From an uncultured Elusimicrobia bacterium (GTDB lineage: Bacteria; Elusimicrobiota; Elusimicrobia; Elusimicrobiales; Elusimicrobiaceae): 64,000 nucleotides of DNA. Made by a program: the position numbers and the translations under genes. This document shows, piece by piece, positions 8,535-16,257 of this stretch. Each line of letters opens with the position of its first letter. The first letter of the stretch is position 1. The notes beneath the pieces were generated by a model. The model saw nothing but the letters and a program-made list of their open reading frames with translations, was not told the DNA's origin and ran no database searches. The DNA is taken from contig CAMECJ010000001.1 in the NCBI GenBank assembly GCA_945913025.1, positions 310,001 through 374,000 of the forward strand, given 5' to 3'.

Positions 8535-9401
8535 TTAAAATAAACATTCCTCAATAAGATCTCTATTTTGTAATTGGCTCATCCAAATCTCAGGAATAGA
8601 CTGATATCCATATATAATACCGGCCAAGGCTCCGGTTACGGCTCCCACCGTATCAGTATCATCCCCCAAATTAACAGCCTTTAATATGGCTTCATAAAAA
8701 CTATCGCTATTTGCCAAAACCCATAAACTTGCTTGCAATGTATCCAATACATACCCCGATGATTTTATTTCGCTTTCCAACCAGGTGTCAATGCTCCGTA
8801 TCCACTCAAAATCTGAAGAAGGCAAAGCAATATTACGATAAATTAATTGAAGGGGTACTTTTTGTATTAACTGGCGGGCAATATTGACATATAAAATACA
8901 AGCATCCGTAGACAGACGGTGAGCGTGCGTCAAAGCAGAAACAGCGGCAATTTCCTGCTCCTTAATATCTTTTACAAATGCCAACGGAATAATGCGCATC
9001 AAAGAGCCATTTCCATTACTCTGCTCATCGGATTCTCCTTCACCCCGCCCGATGGCAATCCGCGTGGTACTTCCAACATCAAACACTTCTCCTGTTGCCG
9101 TAAACTGCGCCTTGTACAACCAATTCCGAAAGCAATTTAATATATCTGCTAAATCTATACACCCTCGGTGTTTAATACTATAACAAGTTGCTAAAGTTAA
9201 AGCAGTATCATCAGACCAAGTTCCCGCCGGTTGCCCGTATGTCCCATAACCTGTCATATCGGTGACACAGAAACTCCCCCGAGGGGTAAACTCCCACGGA
9301 ACCCCCATAGCATCCCCTATGGCAAGCCCGTAAATAGCATCCCGCATCGTCGGGCATTTAGTCATCGTTATAGGCAGATTTTGCATTTTATTTTCAAACA
9401 T
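8535..9401 (-). CDS. ADP-ribosylglycohydrolase (DraG/ARH family)
   Basis: A 288-aa protein that should remove ADP-ribose from proteins, nucleic acids or small molecules using two Mg ions. All family motifs are visible: GLAIGDAMG near the N-terminus, TWSDDTAL, GNGSLMRIIP, ALTHAH and, near the C-terminus, GDDTDTVGAVTGALAG. Length matches the family. The promoter is one of the shared palindrome promoters: its -10 TATAAT ends 6 bp before the ATG, so the mRNA would be leaderless or nearly so; a second ATG 15 nt in also lacks a ribosome site. In defence islands such hydrolases can reverse ADP-ribosylation by toxins; no ADP-ribosyltransferase is seen nearby, and the target is unknown. Confidence 0.92.
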   Translation of the reverse strand: MFENKMQNLPITMTKCPTMRDAIYGLAIGDAMGVPWEFTPRGSFCVTDMTGYGTYGQPAGTWSDDTALTLATCYSIKHRGCIDLADILNCFRNWLYKAQFTATGEVFDVGSTTRIAIGRGEGESDEQSNGNGSLMRIIPLAFVKDIKEQEIAAVSALTHAHRLSTDACILYVNIARQLIQKVPLQLIYRNIALPSSDFEWIRSIDTWLESEIKSSGYVLDTLQASLWVLANSDSFYEAILKAVNLGDDTDTVGAVTGALAGIIYGYQSIPEIWMSQLQNRDLIEECLF

Positions 9402-9407
9402 ATTTCT

Positions 9408-9440
9408 ATTATACAGTAACTAAACGACAACATCTTGTCT
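9408..9440 (-). promoter_or_regulatory. Palindrome promoter, site 0 (ADP-ribosylglycohydrolase)
   Basis: CGACAA-CATC-TTGTCt at 9425-9440, 11 bp, then -10 TATAAT (9413-9408, minus strand). One mismatch in the arm. The palindrome overlaps the last codons of the upstream recombinase gene, so it is under two constraints. Same geometry as the five sites further right. Confidence 0.72.
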
Positions 9441-11054
9441 TTTTTCCCAAGCAGCTACTTGCTTTTCGAAAGAAACCTGACTCTCTGCCAAGGTCATCAG
9501 TTCTTTTAGGCTCATATTACGCGGATTTCTGTACTCTAAAATATCCGTTACTATCTTGGGCGACAGATAACACAGGTTCAAGTAGCGCGCGAAGGTACGT
9601 TTGTTCATACCGCTGGCCGCCTCGCATTCTCGCAGGGATTTCCCCTTTTCTAGCAGCCGTTTTAACTGCCACCCGCGGGATAAGCCGCGTACTAAACTCT
9701 CGTTTAGCTGCCGGACAGTTAAAATGTTCCGCGCCGTCCCATTTTGCAGTTTAACTGATGACACATTATCCACTACAAAACTATTTCTAACATATAACCT
9801 ACCGTCTAACTTTTCAGCGGATAGCGTCCGGCTTTCTGCCTGACCGGATATCCTCGGACAAGCACTTAAATCTGCCTTTATCTGCTTTTCATCAAGGAAA
9901 ATGCTTAAATAGTGGGTTTTATCCTCGCTTTGGCAAAACGCCTTAACAATCCATTTTTGCATTTGGGCGTCTGTCATTCCCTCTCTGTCTGCCAGCGGCT
10001 CCAAATCGGCAAAATCCGTCATTTTAAGCGTTTTTAGCACAAAACTATCCAGTTGCTCCGCAGGCAGATATCGCCCGCCTGCGCCATTGTAATAATAGAG
10101 GAACTTTTTCCCCTTCTTGTTTGACGAAGTTAACCGATAAGACCGTCCTTTATCATCATATAACTTGCCAGCGAGTACGGTTTGATGCGTTTGATAGTGG
10201 CTAAACGCATGCGGATTCGTAATCCGCCGCCGGACAGTATCTTGCACGGCTTCCCATACGCTTTTAGGCACAATTGATTTATGCCGCCCCATATAAACCT
10301 TATTTTTGGCGTGGTGGGCTATCTTGCCGATATATACGGGATTAGTCAAAATACGTTGGATACTGCTCTTTTGGAATGCCTTTCCGCCCCGCAGCTGACC
10401 TGCGCGCGGCACCCAGCACTTGGTATGATATCCGTTTTGGTTGAGCCACTCCGCCACCGCCAGCATATTTTCTAGTTCCAAATACTTATTAAAAATCAGA
10501 TTAACAAGTTCGGTTTCTTGTGGGTTTGGGATTAATTGCTTGTCTTTTAGGTCATACCCAAGCGGCGGGGTTCCGCCCATCCATAGCCCTTTGGCTTTAC
10601 TGGCCGCGATTTTATCCCGTACGCGCTCCGCTGATACCTCCCGTTCAAACTGGGCAAAGGATAGCAGCATATTGAGCGTCAGTTTCCCCATAGAGTTACT
10701 GGTATCAAACGATTGCGTAATGGACACAAAATTACATCCGTATTTATCAAACTCTTGCATCATTTTGTGGAAGTCTATAATAGAGCGCGAAAGGCGGTCC
10801 ACTTTATAGACCACCACTACCTGTACTTTGCAGGCGCGAACTTCTTCTAAAAGGGCCTGTAGTCCGGGGCGCTCCATGGTACCACCACTAATACCTCCAT
10901 CCGAATATGTTTTATAATATTCCCAGTTATTGAATGCTTGGGATAGAATATATGCTTTGCAGGCTTCTTCTTGGTTTTGGAGCGAGTTAAACTCCATATC
11001 TAGACCATGTTCCGTAGATTTACGGGTGTATATAGCACAATTAACTTTTGGCAT
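9420..11054 (-). CDS. Large serine recombinase 1
   Basis: A 544-aa site-specific recombinase. Resolvase catalytic domain at about 1-150: YTRKSTEHG carries the nucleophile Ser, and VVVYKVDRLSRS and the 'LLSFAQFEREVSAERVRDK' helix follow. The Recombinase domain (about 165-270, 'GGTPPLGYD') and a C-terminal DNA-binding region with a helix-turn-helix-like stretch (SLRECEAASGMNKRTFARYL) complete it. Start chosen at MPKVNCAIYTRKS; AGGAG lies about 13 nt upstream, rather far. It cuts and rejoins DNA at att sites to integrate or excise an element. A close paralogue lies at 39173-40795; their N-terminal halves are nearly identical while the C-terminal DNA-binding parts diverge, and a third copy survives as a scrap at 44.5 kb. 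Confidence 0.95.
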   Translation of the reverse strand: MPKVNCAIYTRKSTEHGLDMEFNSLQNQEEACKAYILSQAFNNWEYYKTYSDGGISGGTMERPGLQALLEEVRACKVQVVVVYKVDRLSRSIIDFHKMMQEFDKYGCNFVSITQSFDTSNSMGKLTLNMLLSFAQFEREVSAERVRDKIAASKAKGLWMGGTPPLGYDLKDKQLIPNPQETELVNLIFNKYLELENMLAVAEWLNQNGYHTKCWVPRAGQLRGGKAFQKSSIQRILTNPVYIGKIAHHAKNKVYMGRHKSIVPKSVWEAVQDTVRRRITNPHAFSHYQTHQTVLAGKLYDDKGRSYRLTSSNKKGKKFLYYYNGAGGRYLPAEQLDSFVLKTLKMTDFADLEPLADREGMTDAQMQKWIVKAFCQSEDKTHYLSIFLDEKQIKADLSACPRISGQAESRTLSAEKLDGRLYVRNSFVVDNVSSVKLQNGTARNILTVRQLNESLVRGLSRGWQLKRLLEKGKSLRECEAASGMNKRTFARYLNLCYLSPKIVTDILEYRNPRNMSLKELMTLAESQVSFEKQVAAWEKRQDVVV

Positions 11055-11055
11055 A

Positions 11056-11107
11056 TTTGTTATAATTCTCCTATACACAGTAATGCTTACTAATGGGAGA
11101 GAAGTCA
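11056..11107. repeat. Recombinase boundary repeat, copy 1
   Basis: The sequence 5' of recombinase 1 up to cttactaatgggagagaagtcaa is almost the same as that 5' of recombinase 2 (40797-40851). Similarity stops just before the divergent cargo gene. A third, shorter copy lies at about 12768-12797. Candidate att half site. Confidence 0.55.
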
Positions 11108-11108
11108 A

Positions 11109-11819
11109 ATGGTTAAATTACTATTAAAAGAAAAAACGCCAGAATTATTTAAAGCTCTAAAAAAAGCTCATGAAAAATTACTTAAGCAAACCCGCTATTC
11201 TAATGACAATATCTTATTAGAAAAAAACCTCAATAATCACCACGATTTGGAAAATGCTTATTTCAAAGCAATACTCATTAATGCATTTTATAGTACTAGA
11301 ATGGGCGCAGATTTGGTCTATCAAGCCGCGAAACACATTTGCAGACATAAAAAAAATATAGCGAAACTTATTGAAAAAAATGCTTTAGAAAGCAAAGATT
11401 TAGACTTTTTAGATAAATTTTGCCATAAGAAAATTTCTCGCGATAAATCAAATATAGAAAGTGAAGACTATAACCCATATTCATTTTTTACTAAGTACTT
11501 AGCTATACATGATCGAATTTTAAACAAGAAAGAATCAAAATTTCCCATATATGATACTTTAGTAGCAAAAACAATTAAATCTTCCGATTTGTTTGAAAGC
11601 AAATTTAACCTAAGGAACTATCACTCTTTATATAATACTCTACAAGAAATTGGTACCCCTTATGGTGGGCTGACATCTATAGACAATATCCTTTGGATAT
11701 TAGGAAGATTTATATTTCAGAACAAAGATAAAAAAGAAAAGCAAATTTCAAACTTCAATAAATATTTATCTCAAAATTCTATCGATAAACTAACTAAAGA
11801 CATTATTAATTCAAAGTAA
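11109..11819 (+). CDS. Recombinase-module cargo protein, paralogue of 35684-36430
   Basis: A 236-aa, helical, lysine-rich protein of unknown function. It shares blocks with the 248-aa protein at 35684-36430: AYFKAILINAFYSTRMGA, 'YSFFTKYLAIHDRIL', 'YDTLVAKTI', 'LRNYHSLYNTL' and 'TSIDNILWILGRFIF'. Those conserved Asn/Tyr/Arg residues suggest an active site or partner interface. No membrane segment. It is transcribed divergently from the serine recombinase and starts only 2-3 bp after the boundary repeat. Strikingly AT-rich compared with the recombinase, which suggests a separate origin. The paralogue follows a PD-(D/E)XK nuclease gene, so a defence role is plausible but not shown. Confidence 0.75.
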   Translation: MVKLLLKEKTPELFKALKKAHEKLLKQTRYSNDNILLEKNLNNHHDLENAYFKAILINAFYSTRMGADLVYQAAKHICRHKKNIAKLIEKNALESKDLDFLDKFCHKKISRDKSNIESEDYNPYSFFTKYLAIHDRILNKKESKFPIYDTLVAKTIKSSDLFESKFNLRNYHSLYNTLQEIGTPYGGLTSIDNILWILGRFIFQNKDKKEKQISNFNKYLSQNSIDKLTKDIINSK

Positions 11820-11821
11820 TA

Positions 11822-12253
11822 TTATCTCGTTAATCCAAAAAACTTGGGGCCACTAACATGACCCCGAGTTATCTTCTGCGCTATTGCCGTCAAATTAGGA
11901 TAGATATTATTCCCCCACTCGTATTCTTTCTCCCCTTTTACAGTAACTTGATATATTTTCCCCTTATACTTCTTGGTTAGGATAGTCCCTATTGCCAAGG
12001 AATACTTATTCTTATTCGCCCGCTGAATATATTTCTCTGGGTTACTGGCGTATTTATCCAGCCTAGTGATATATTTTTCAGCCAGTTTACATCTATACAA
12101 CTCGCATTGGATAGCATACCACAGAGGACGATATTTACCTTTCCTTCCTCTTAACGGATAACGGTAGAAGATATCCCAATAGAATTGGAGTTTCTCATCG
12201 GATAATCCTTTAAGTTCTTCAAAACTTTTAGACAAATAACACTTATTTCTCAT
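11822..12253 (-). CDS. DUF2924 protein
   Basis: A 143-aa protein. The C-terminal half shows the DUF2924 pattern: GTILTKKYKGKIYQVTV, a Gly-rich strand, then 'YPNLTAIAQKITRGHVSGP' ending KFFGL. DUF2924 genes are regular neighbours of serine recombinases in prophages and islands; their role is unknown, perhaps as an accessory or directionality factor (inference). Its start overlaps the end of the preceding DUF5681 gene by 11 bp, and that gene overlaps another DUF2924-like gene by 4 bp, so three genes form one operon running toward the cargo gene. A truncated near-copy lies at 41675-41966 beside recombinase 2. Confidence 0.82.
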   Translation of the reverse strand: MRNKCYLSKSFEELKGLSDEKLQFYWDIFYRYPLRGRKGKYRPLWYAIQCELYRCKLAEKYITRLDKYASNPEKYIQRANKNKYSLAIGTILTKKYKGKIYQVTVKGEKEYEWGNNIYPNLTAIAQKITRGHVSGPKFFGLTR

Positions 12254-12449
12254 TTAGCACCTTCCGAATACGGTTTAGTTTACGGACAGCTTGACCCTTA
12301 TCATAATAGGCTTTGGCTAATTCGTCAAAAAATTTTATGGCAAGGAGTAATAGCTCTGTATTGTGCAGTTTCTTGGGACGGCCGAGCGGATTGCCCGAAC
12401 GCCCCTTTACAAACCGCCCGGATATAGGTGGTAATTGACGTGGCGTCAT
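12243..12449 (-). CDS. Short DUF5681 protein, 68 aa
   Basis: The first 30 residues carry the DUF5681 motif (GRFVKGRSGNPLGRPKK); the rest is a single charged helical region. Overlaps its upstream neighbour by ATGA and its downstream neighbour by 11 bp. Much shorter than the 352-aa DUF5681 protein at 1860-2918, so it is either a minimal member or an N-terminal remnant. Confidence 0.65.
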   Translation of the reverse strand: MTPRQLPPISGRFVKGRSGNPLGRPKKLHNTELLLLAIKFFDELAKAYYDKGQAVRKLNRIRKVLNEK

Positions 12450-12715
12450 TTGGTAAGCCCAAAGAATACATAACCGCTGATTGGCCGTTTGACTATATCC
12501 ATAGCCACGCGGGAGATGCTTTTATAGACCTTGCCTTGGTATTCCAAGCCGTTTTCAAGCACTTTTACTTCAAGTGTTTGCCCGTGATAAGTTTTAGTGA
12601 TGACCGTGCCAACCGCAGGTAATCGGCTGTCGCGTTCTTTGGTTGGTAGAACGGACAAATCAACAGCATTTTGTTTGGCAATTTTTACAGCAGGTTGTTT
12701 AACTTTTCTCTTCAT
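12446..12715 (-). CDS. DUF2924 C-terminal domain protein, 89 aa
   Basis: Residues about 35-88 match the C-terminal half of DUF2924 (GTVITKTYHGQTLEVKV, then 'YKSISRVAMDIVKRPISG' and FFGL). The N-terminal part is a short basic segment and lacks the first half of the domain, so it is a minimal or truncated version. First gene of the three-gene operon; the second DUF2924 protein in the same operon suggests duplication. Confidence 0.68.
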   Translation of the reverse strand: MKRKVKQPAVKIAKQNAVDLSVLPTKERDSRLPAVGTVITKTYHGQTLEVKVLENGLEYQGKVYKSISRVAMDIVKRPISGYVFFGLTK

Positions 12716-12720
12716 AAAAA

Positions 12721-12800
12721 ACTCCCGATAGTATTTTGGTTTTAGTAGGGCTTTTTGGGCCCATCACTATTACCGCTTACTATCGGGAGGAAAGTCAAGT
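12721..12800. repeat. Inverted pair of the recombinase boundary repeat
   Basis: CTCCCGATAGTA near 12722-12734 and TACTATCGGGAG near 12778-12790 are a perfect 12-bp inverted repeat about 45 bp apart. The right arm continues (gaaagtcaag) as a third copy of the boundary found next to both recombinase genes. The size and imperfect dyad are what a serine-recombinase att site would look like. It separates the recombinase module from the restriction locus. Confidence 0.45.
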
Positions 12801-12820
12801 AGAACAACTTAATTCTCAAA

Positions 12821-15481
12821 TCAACCTTTTGCAAATTGCGTAAAGTAAGCAAAATCGCGATTTGCAAGAACTTCTGTATGAGGAATAAGCAAATACTTCC
12901 ATTTTTTTGCACCGGTTCTTCCGGCATATTCATTTACCTGTGTTATCCACGTTATTGCCGCACGGGATTTTTCTTCCACCTCTGCCGATTCCAACTCTCG
13001 GGCACTCTTTATTTCTACCAGAAATAGATTTTCTGGCGTTTCCACCACAAAATCGGGCTCATATTTATGGCTTCCGTTACGCCAGTAAATATCAAATTGT
13101 CTTTCATTGGGTCTAAGCCATTTTTGAACCTTTTCATCTTGCTCTAAAATACCGGAAAAATCTTTTTCCGCTTTAGAATCAAACTTATACAAATTATGGC
13201 ACGCTTTCTTAAACCCTGTAAACACTTTACTGGGAATGGCACTGGTAGGTTCTATTGTGTCGGTATAATGATACACCTTATCCGAGGTTATTTTATCGTA
13301 ATTATGCGGATAAATCCGTTCAAACGGATAAACTTTAGCCGCCGTATAATCCGGCTGTACATAAACGGAATGTTGTTTCATTTGGGCAAAAATCAACTCC
13401 GAAATCGGTTTACGAAAGCTGACCAATACATTTTTAACGTCTTCATCGCTCAAATAACTCTTTAATTTATAAATTACGCTCTGCACTAAACTATACAGCA
13501 AATCCGCATAGTCTTCATAAGGAATTTCCGGAATATCATATAACGCCGCCAGTAGGATATTTTCCGCACTTTCTTGATTGATATTTCCCGACACTTTCCC
13601 TTGTAAGAAAGCAAACTGCCCGTCAGTTAATGACTTAATAAAAATTTCCTGCGATGCAGGCTGATATGTGATATTTGTCGTATCCAATTTAAAAGGCTGA
13701 AATTTTAAATAACCGTCTTTACCGGGCTGAACGATTACCCGCGGGATGGCAATAGTAGCACCAATAAACTCACGCACAAGCTGTTCGGAATGTTGTTTAA
13801 TTTCCGCAATATATTGTTGCGCAAACAAATCGCCCTTTTGCGTTAGATGTTCTTCCAAACGCTTGAAAGCCGTCTCCTGTACTTGTACTTCGGACAATTC
13901 TCCGATTTTCTGCACCTCACGCCCCATTTCGGGCAAAACCGTATCTTGGAAAATAGCTACCGCCTCTTTTACTTCCGGTGTAGGCGGAACCCAGAAGGAA
14001 GACGCCTGTTCCGCATTCTGTTCTTCTCTGCCAACGGACAGTATCGTATTGGAAACCACTACTTCTTTTGCGGGAGTATTATCAAAATCTTCATCTAATT
14101 CAATAATATTCTCTTTACGCAACAAACTGTTTTCCTTATTGGCTTCATCAATAATTGCTTGGAATTTATCGTGCGCCACAATGGTCAGCCGGTCGGCGGC
14201 GGTATCATTCGTAATGCGCCCATAAGGCAAACGCAGCCCGCGCCCGATGGTTTGTTCCGTAAGCGTATCGGAAGCGGACGTACGAAGCGGAACAATCGTA
14301 TACAAGTTGGTAACGTCCCATCCTTCTTTCAGCATATTGACGTGAATAACAATTTCCACTTTGTTCAAAGGATTTTCCAAAGAAAGCAGCTGCGCGATAT
14401 TTTCGTCTTTTTCGCTTCCTTTTTGGGCAGAGTGTACCACAATTACTTTGTCTTTATAGTAACCGTTATAAAAATCCTCGCCTTGAATCATTTGCTTGAT
14501 TGATTCGGCGTGTTCCGTATCTTTGGTAACGATAAGGACAAAGGGTTTTATAATTTTTCGTCCGTTATTGCGGGCGTACTTTTCCAGTTCCACCCGCGTA
14601 TGCTGATGAAGGCGAATGCCGTCCTGCACTTTCAAACGGTCAATTTCTTCCGGCGTAAAGTTATCCGGTTTCCAGTTTTTGCGGGTGGCGACATACGGCT
14701 TTTTAACAAACCCATCTTTTATGGCACGGGCTAAAGAGTACTCGTACACCACATTTCTAAAAGGGACAGCCTTACTGCCCTTTTGGATTTGCGGCGTAGC
14801 GGTTACTTCTATGCCCAAAACGGGGTTTAACTCGTTAATTACCTGCATAGCCCGTTTGGCGCGGTAGTGATGGCTTTCGTCCATTAATATCACCAACCGT
14901 TCGCGCGTAGCCAAATAATCAAAATAACTTTGCCCCAAATACTCGGACAGACGTTTAATCAACGGTTTATCTCCACTGCGTTCATCTGCATTGATTTTGG
15001 AAATATTAAAAATGTTGATTCGGATACTCTCTTGAAATAATTGGTGTTCCGTCATTTCGCGGTAAGTATCCCCCGTAATAACTAGCGGAGGATTCACTGC
15101 AAAATCCGATATTCCCTTGAAAACATATTTAGGGTTAGACGGCTGAGAAAAATCATCAATAAGTTTATTGTAAATAGTCAAATTCGGGGCCAGAATAAAA
15201 AAATCCTGTATGTGATATTCTTTATACAGATAGGCCACAAACGCCCCCATTAAACGGGTTTTGCCCACACCGGTAGCCAACGCAAAGCAGATGTTGGGAA
15301 ATTGCCGCTCAAAATCCTTAAAAACGGGGTATTTTGCCCGAATTTCCGCCACTTGAGAGGCGATGTCATTTTCTTTAGAAAGCGGCAAGAATTGGCAGAT
15401 ATCCGCCAAGATATTGAGGGCCTGCTCTTGCGGCGCGCGCAAAGAAAGACGATTTTTAATATACAAAGCGTTTTGATTCAT
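12821..15481 (-). CDS. res: Type III restriction enzyme Res subunit (DEAD/DEAH helicase-nuclease)
   Basis: An 886-aa protein with a superfamily 2 helicase core: Walker A region ALATGVGKTRLMG at about residue 65, DEAH-type box ILMDESHHYRA, motif III VTATP, and motif VI 'EQTIGRGLRLPYG'. The C-terminal nuclease domain has the PD-(D/E)XK residues in EPDFVVETPENLFLVEIKSA. Start chosen at MNQNALYIKN (AGGT 7 nt upstream), four bases after the preceding stop; a longer frame would overlap that gene. It cuts DNA when paired with Mod (16258-17901), from which it is separated by a membrane-protein gene, an unusual insertion. Confidence 0.93.
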   Translation of the reverse strand: MNQNALYIKNRLSLRAPQEQALNILADICQFLPLSKENDIASQVAEIRAKYPVFKDFERQFPNICFALATGVGKTRLMGAFVAYLYKEYHIQDFFILAPNLTIYNKLIDDFSQPSNPKYVFKGISDFAVNPPLVITGDTYREMTEHQLFQESIRINIFNISKINADERSGDKPLIKRLSEYLGQSYFDYLATRERLVILMDESHHYRAKRAMQVINELNPVLGIEVTATPQIQKGSKAVPFRNVVYEYSLARAIKDGFVKKPYVATRKNWKPDNFTPEEIDRLKVQDGIRLHQHTRVELEKYARNNGRKIIKPFVLIVTKDTEHAESIKQMIQGEDFYNGYYKDKVIVVHSAQKGSEKDENIAQLLSLENPLNKVEIVIHVNMLKEGWDVTNLYTIVPLRTSASDTLTEQTIGRGLRLPYGRITNDTAADRLTIVAHDKFQAIIDEANKENSLLRKENIIELDEDFDNTPAKEVVVSNTILSVGREEQNAEQASSFWVPPTPEVKEAVAIFQDTVLPEMGREVQKIGELSEVQVQETAFKRLEEHLTQKGDLFAQQYIAEIKQHSEQLVREFIGATIAIPRVIVQPGKDGYLKFQPFKLDTTNITYQPASQEIFIKSLTDGQFAFLQGKVSGNINQESAENILLAALYDIPEIPYEDYADLLYSLVQSVIYKLKSYLSDEDVKNVLVSFRKPISELIFAQMKQHSVYVQPDYTAAKVYPFERIYPHNYDKITSDKVYHYTDTIEPTSAIPSKVFTGFKKACHNLYKFDSKAEKDFSGILEQDEKVQKWLRPNERQFDIYWRNGSHKYEPDFVVETPENLFLVEIKSARELESAEVEEKSRAAITWITQVNEYAGRTGAKKWKYLLIPHTEVLANRDFAYFTQFAKG

Positions 15482-15485
15482 AACA

Positions 15486-16247
15486 TTACCTAAAGATTGT
15501 TGCTCCAATTGTTTGGAGGTATCTCACAATATTTGCCAATATCCAAATAACAAACGGGACTACAATTACTGTTAATAATACATTTACCAGATATTTTTTT
15601 AATTTATTTTCTTTAAATGCTACCACAGGAAATATCTTAGGCATTAAAGTTCTTAAATTTAGCATAGTATATGTCCAACAATTTGAGAACAACAATAACC
15701 AACCAATAAATGCAATCAAAAAAGGATGTTCAACATTCAATATAGAACTAGTTTTTACGGCTAAATATAGTGCGCAGAAAAACATCAATAAAACTGCAGT
15801 TATTTGAACAAACGCGTCCACTTTCCAGTTTCGAACCCACGAATACGAATTTTGATACTTACTCAATATCCCTTTTAGACGGTAAAAGGTTGCCTCCGTC
15901 CATTCTTTATAATCATTGGTAACACAAAAATATGAAAGATTTTGAATATTATTATTGAAACAAATAGAAATAATTTTTTCATTTTTTACTATTGTAATAT
16001 CCGAAACTTCAAAAAAGATTCTTTCCACTTTTTGGGCGTCGGAAAAATATTTTAATAAAGAATCAATATCATCAACAATATACCCTTTTCCGTCAAACCG
16101 AATTAGATACAAAAGCCGAGTATTCACTTCTTCTTTACCCGTATTGTATTGTCGGACAATATCCTTCAATTCAGTATCTATTCTTTTTATAGCATCTGCA
16201 GTAATTGTACACGCTTCAATAGTTTCTTCTACTAGGAATTTACCCAT
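15486..16247 (-). CDS. Membrane protein inserted between mod and res
   Basis: A 253-aa protein of unknown function. The soluble N-terminal part (about 1-150) is followed by three hydrophobic segments ('AVLLMFFCALYLAV', 'FLIAFIGWLLLFSNCW', 'VLLTVIVVPFVIWILA'), so the N-terminal domain probably faces the cytoplasm. Start ATG 16247 follows AAGGAG by 6 nt; eight residues of the longer frame are discarded. It lies 10 bp after mod and 4 bp before res, so it is co-translated with the restriction enzyme. A membrane effector within an RM operon is unusual and suggests an abortive or signalling add-on; it may also be a passenger. Confidence 0.68.
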   Translation of the reverse strand: MGKFLVEETIEACTITADAIKRIDTELKDIVRQYNTGKEEVNTRLLYLIRFDGKGYIVDDIDSLLKYFSDAQKVERIFFEVSDITIVKNEKIISICFNNNIQNLSYFCVTNDYKEWTEATFYRLKGILSKYQNSYSWVRNWKVDAFVQITAVLLMFFCALYLAVKTSSILNVEHPFLIAFIGWLLLFSNCWTYTMLNLRTLMPKIFPVVAFKENKLKKYLVNVLLTVIVVPFVIWILANIVRYLQTIGATIFR

Positions 16248-16257
16248 ATTCAACTCC

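Noticed and set aside
8309-8557. 82-aa plus-strand ORF between ietA and the ADP-ribosylglycohydrolase gene
   Set aside because: Runs through two terminator hairpins and into the convergent gene; its peptide reflects the repeat segment, not a protein.
13746-14225. 159-aa ORF antisense to res
   Set aside because: Ser/Cys-rich shadow of the helicase coding strand.
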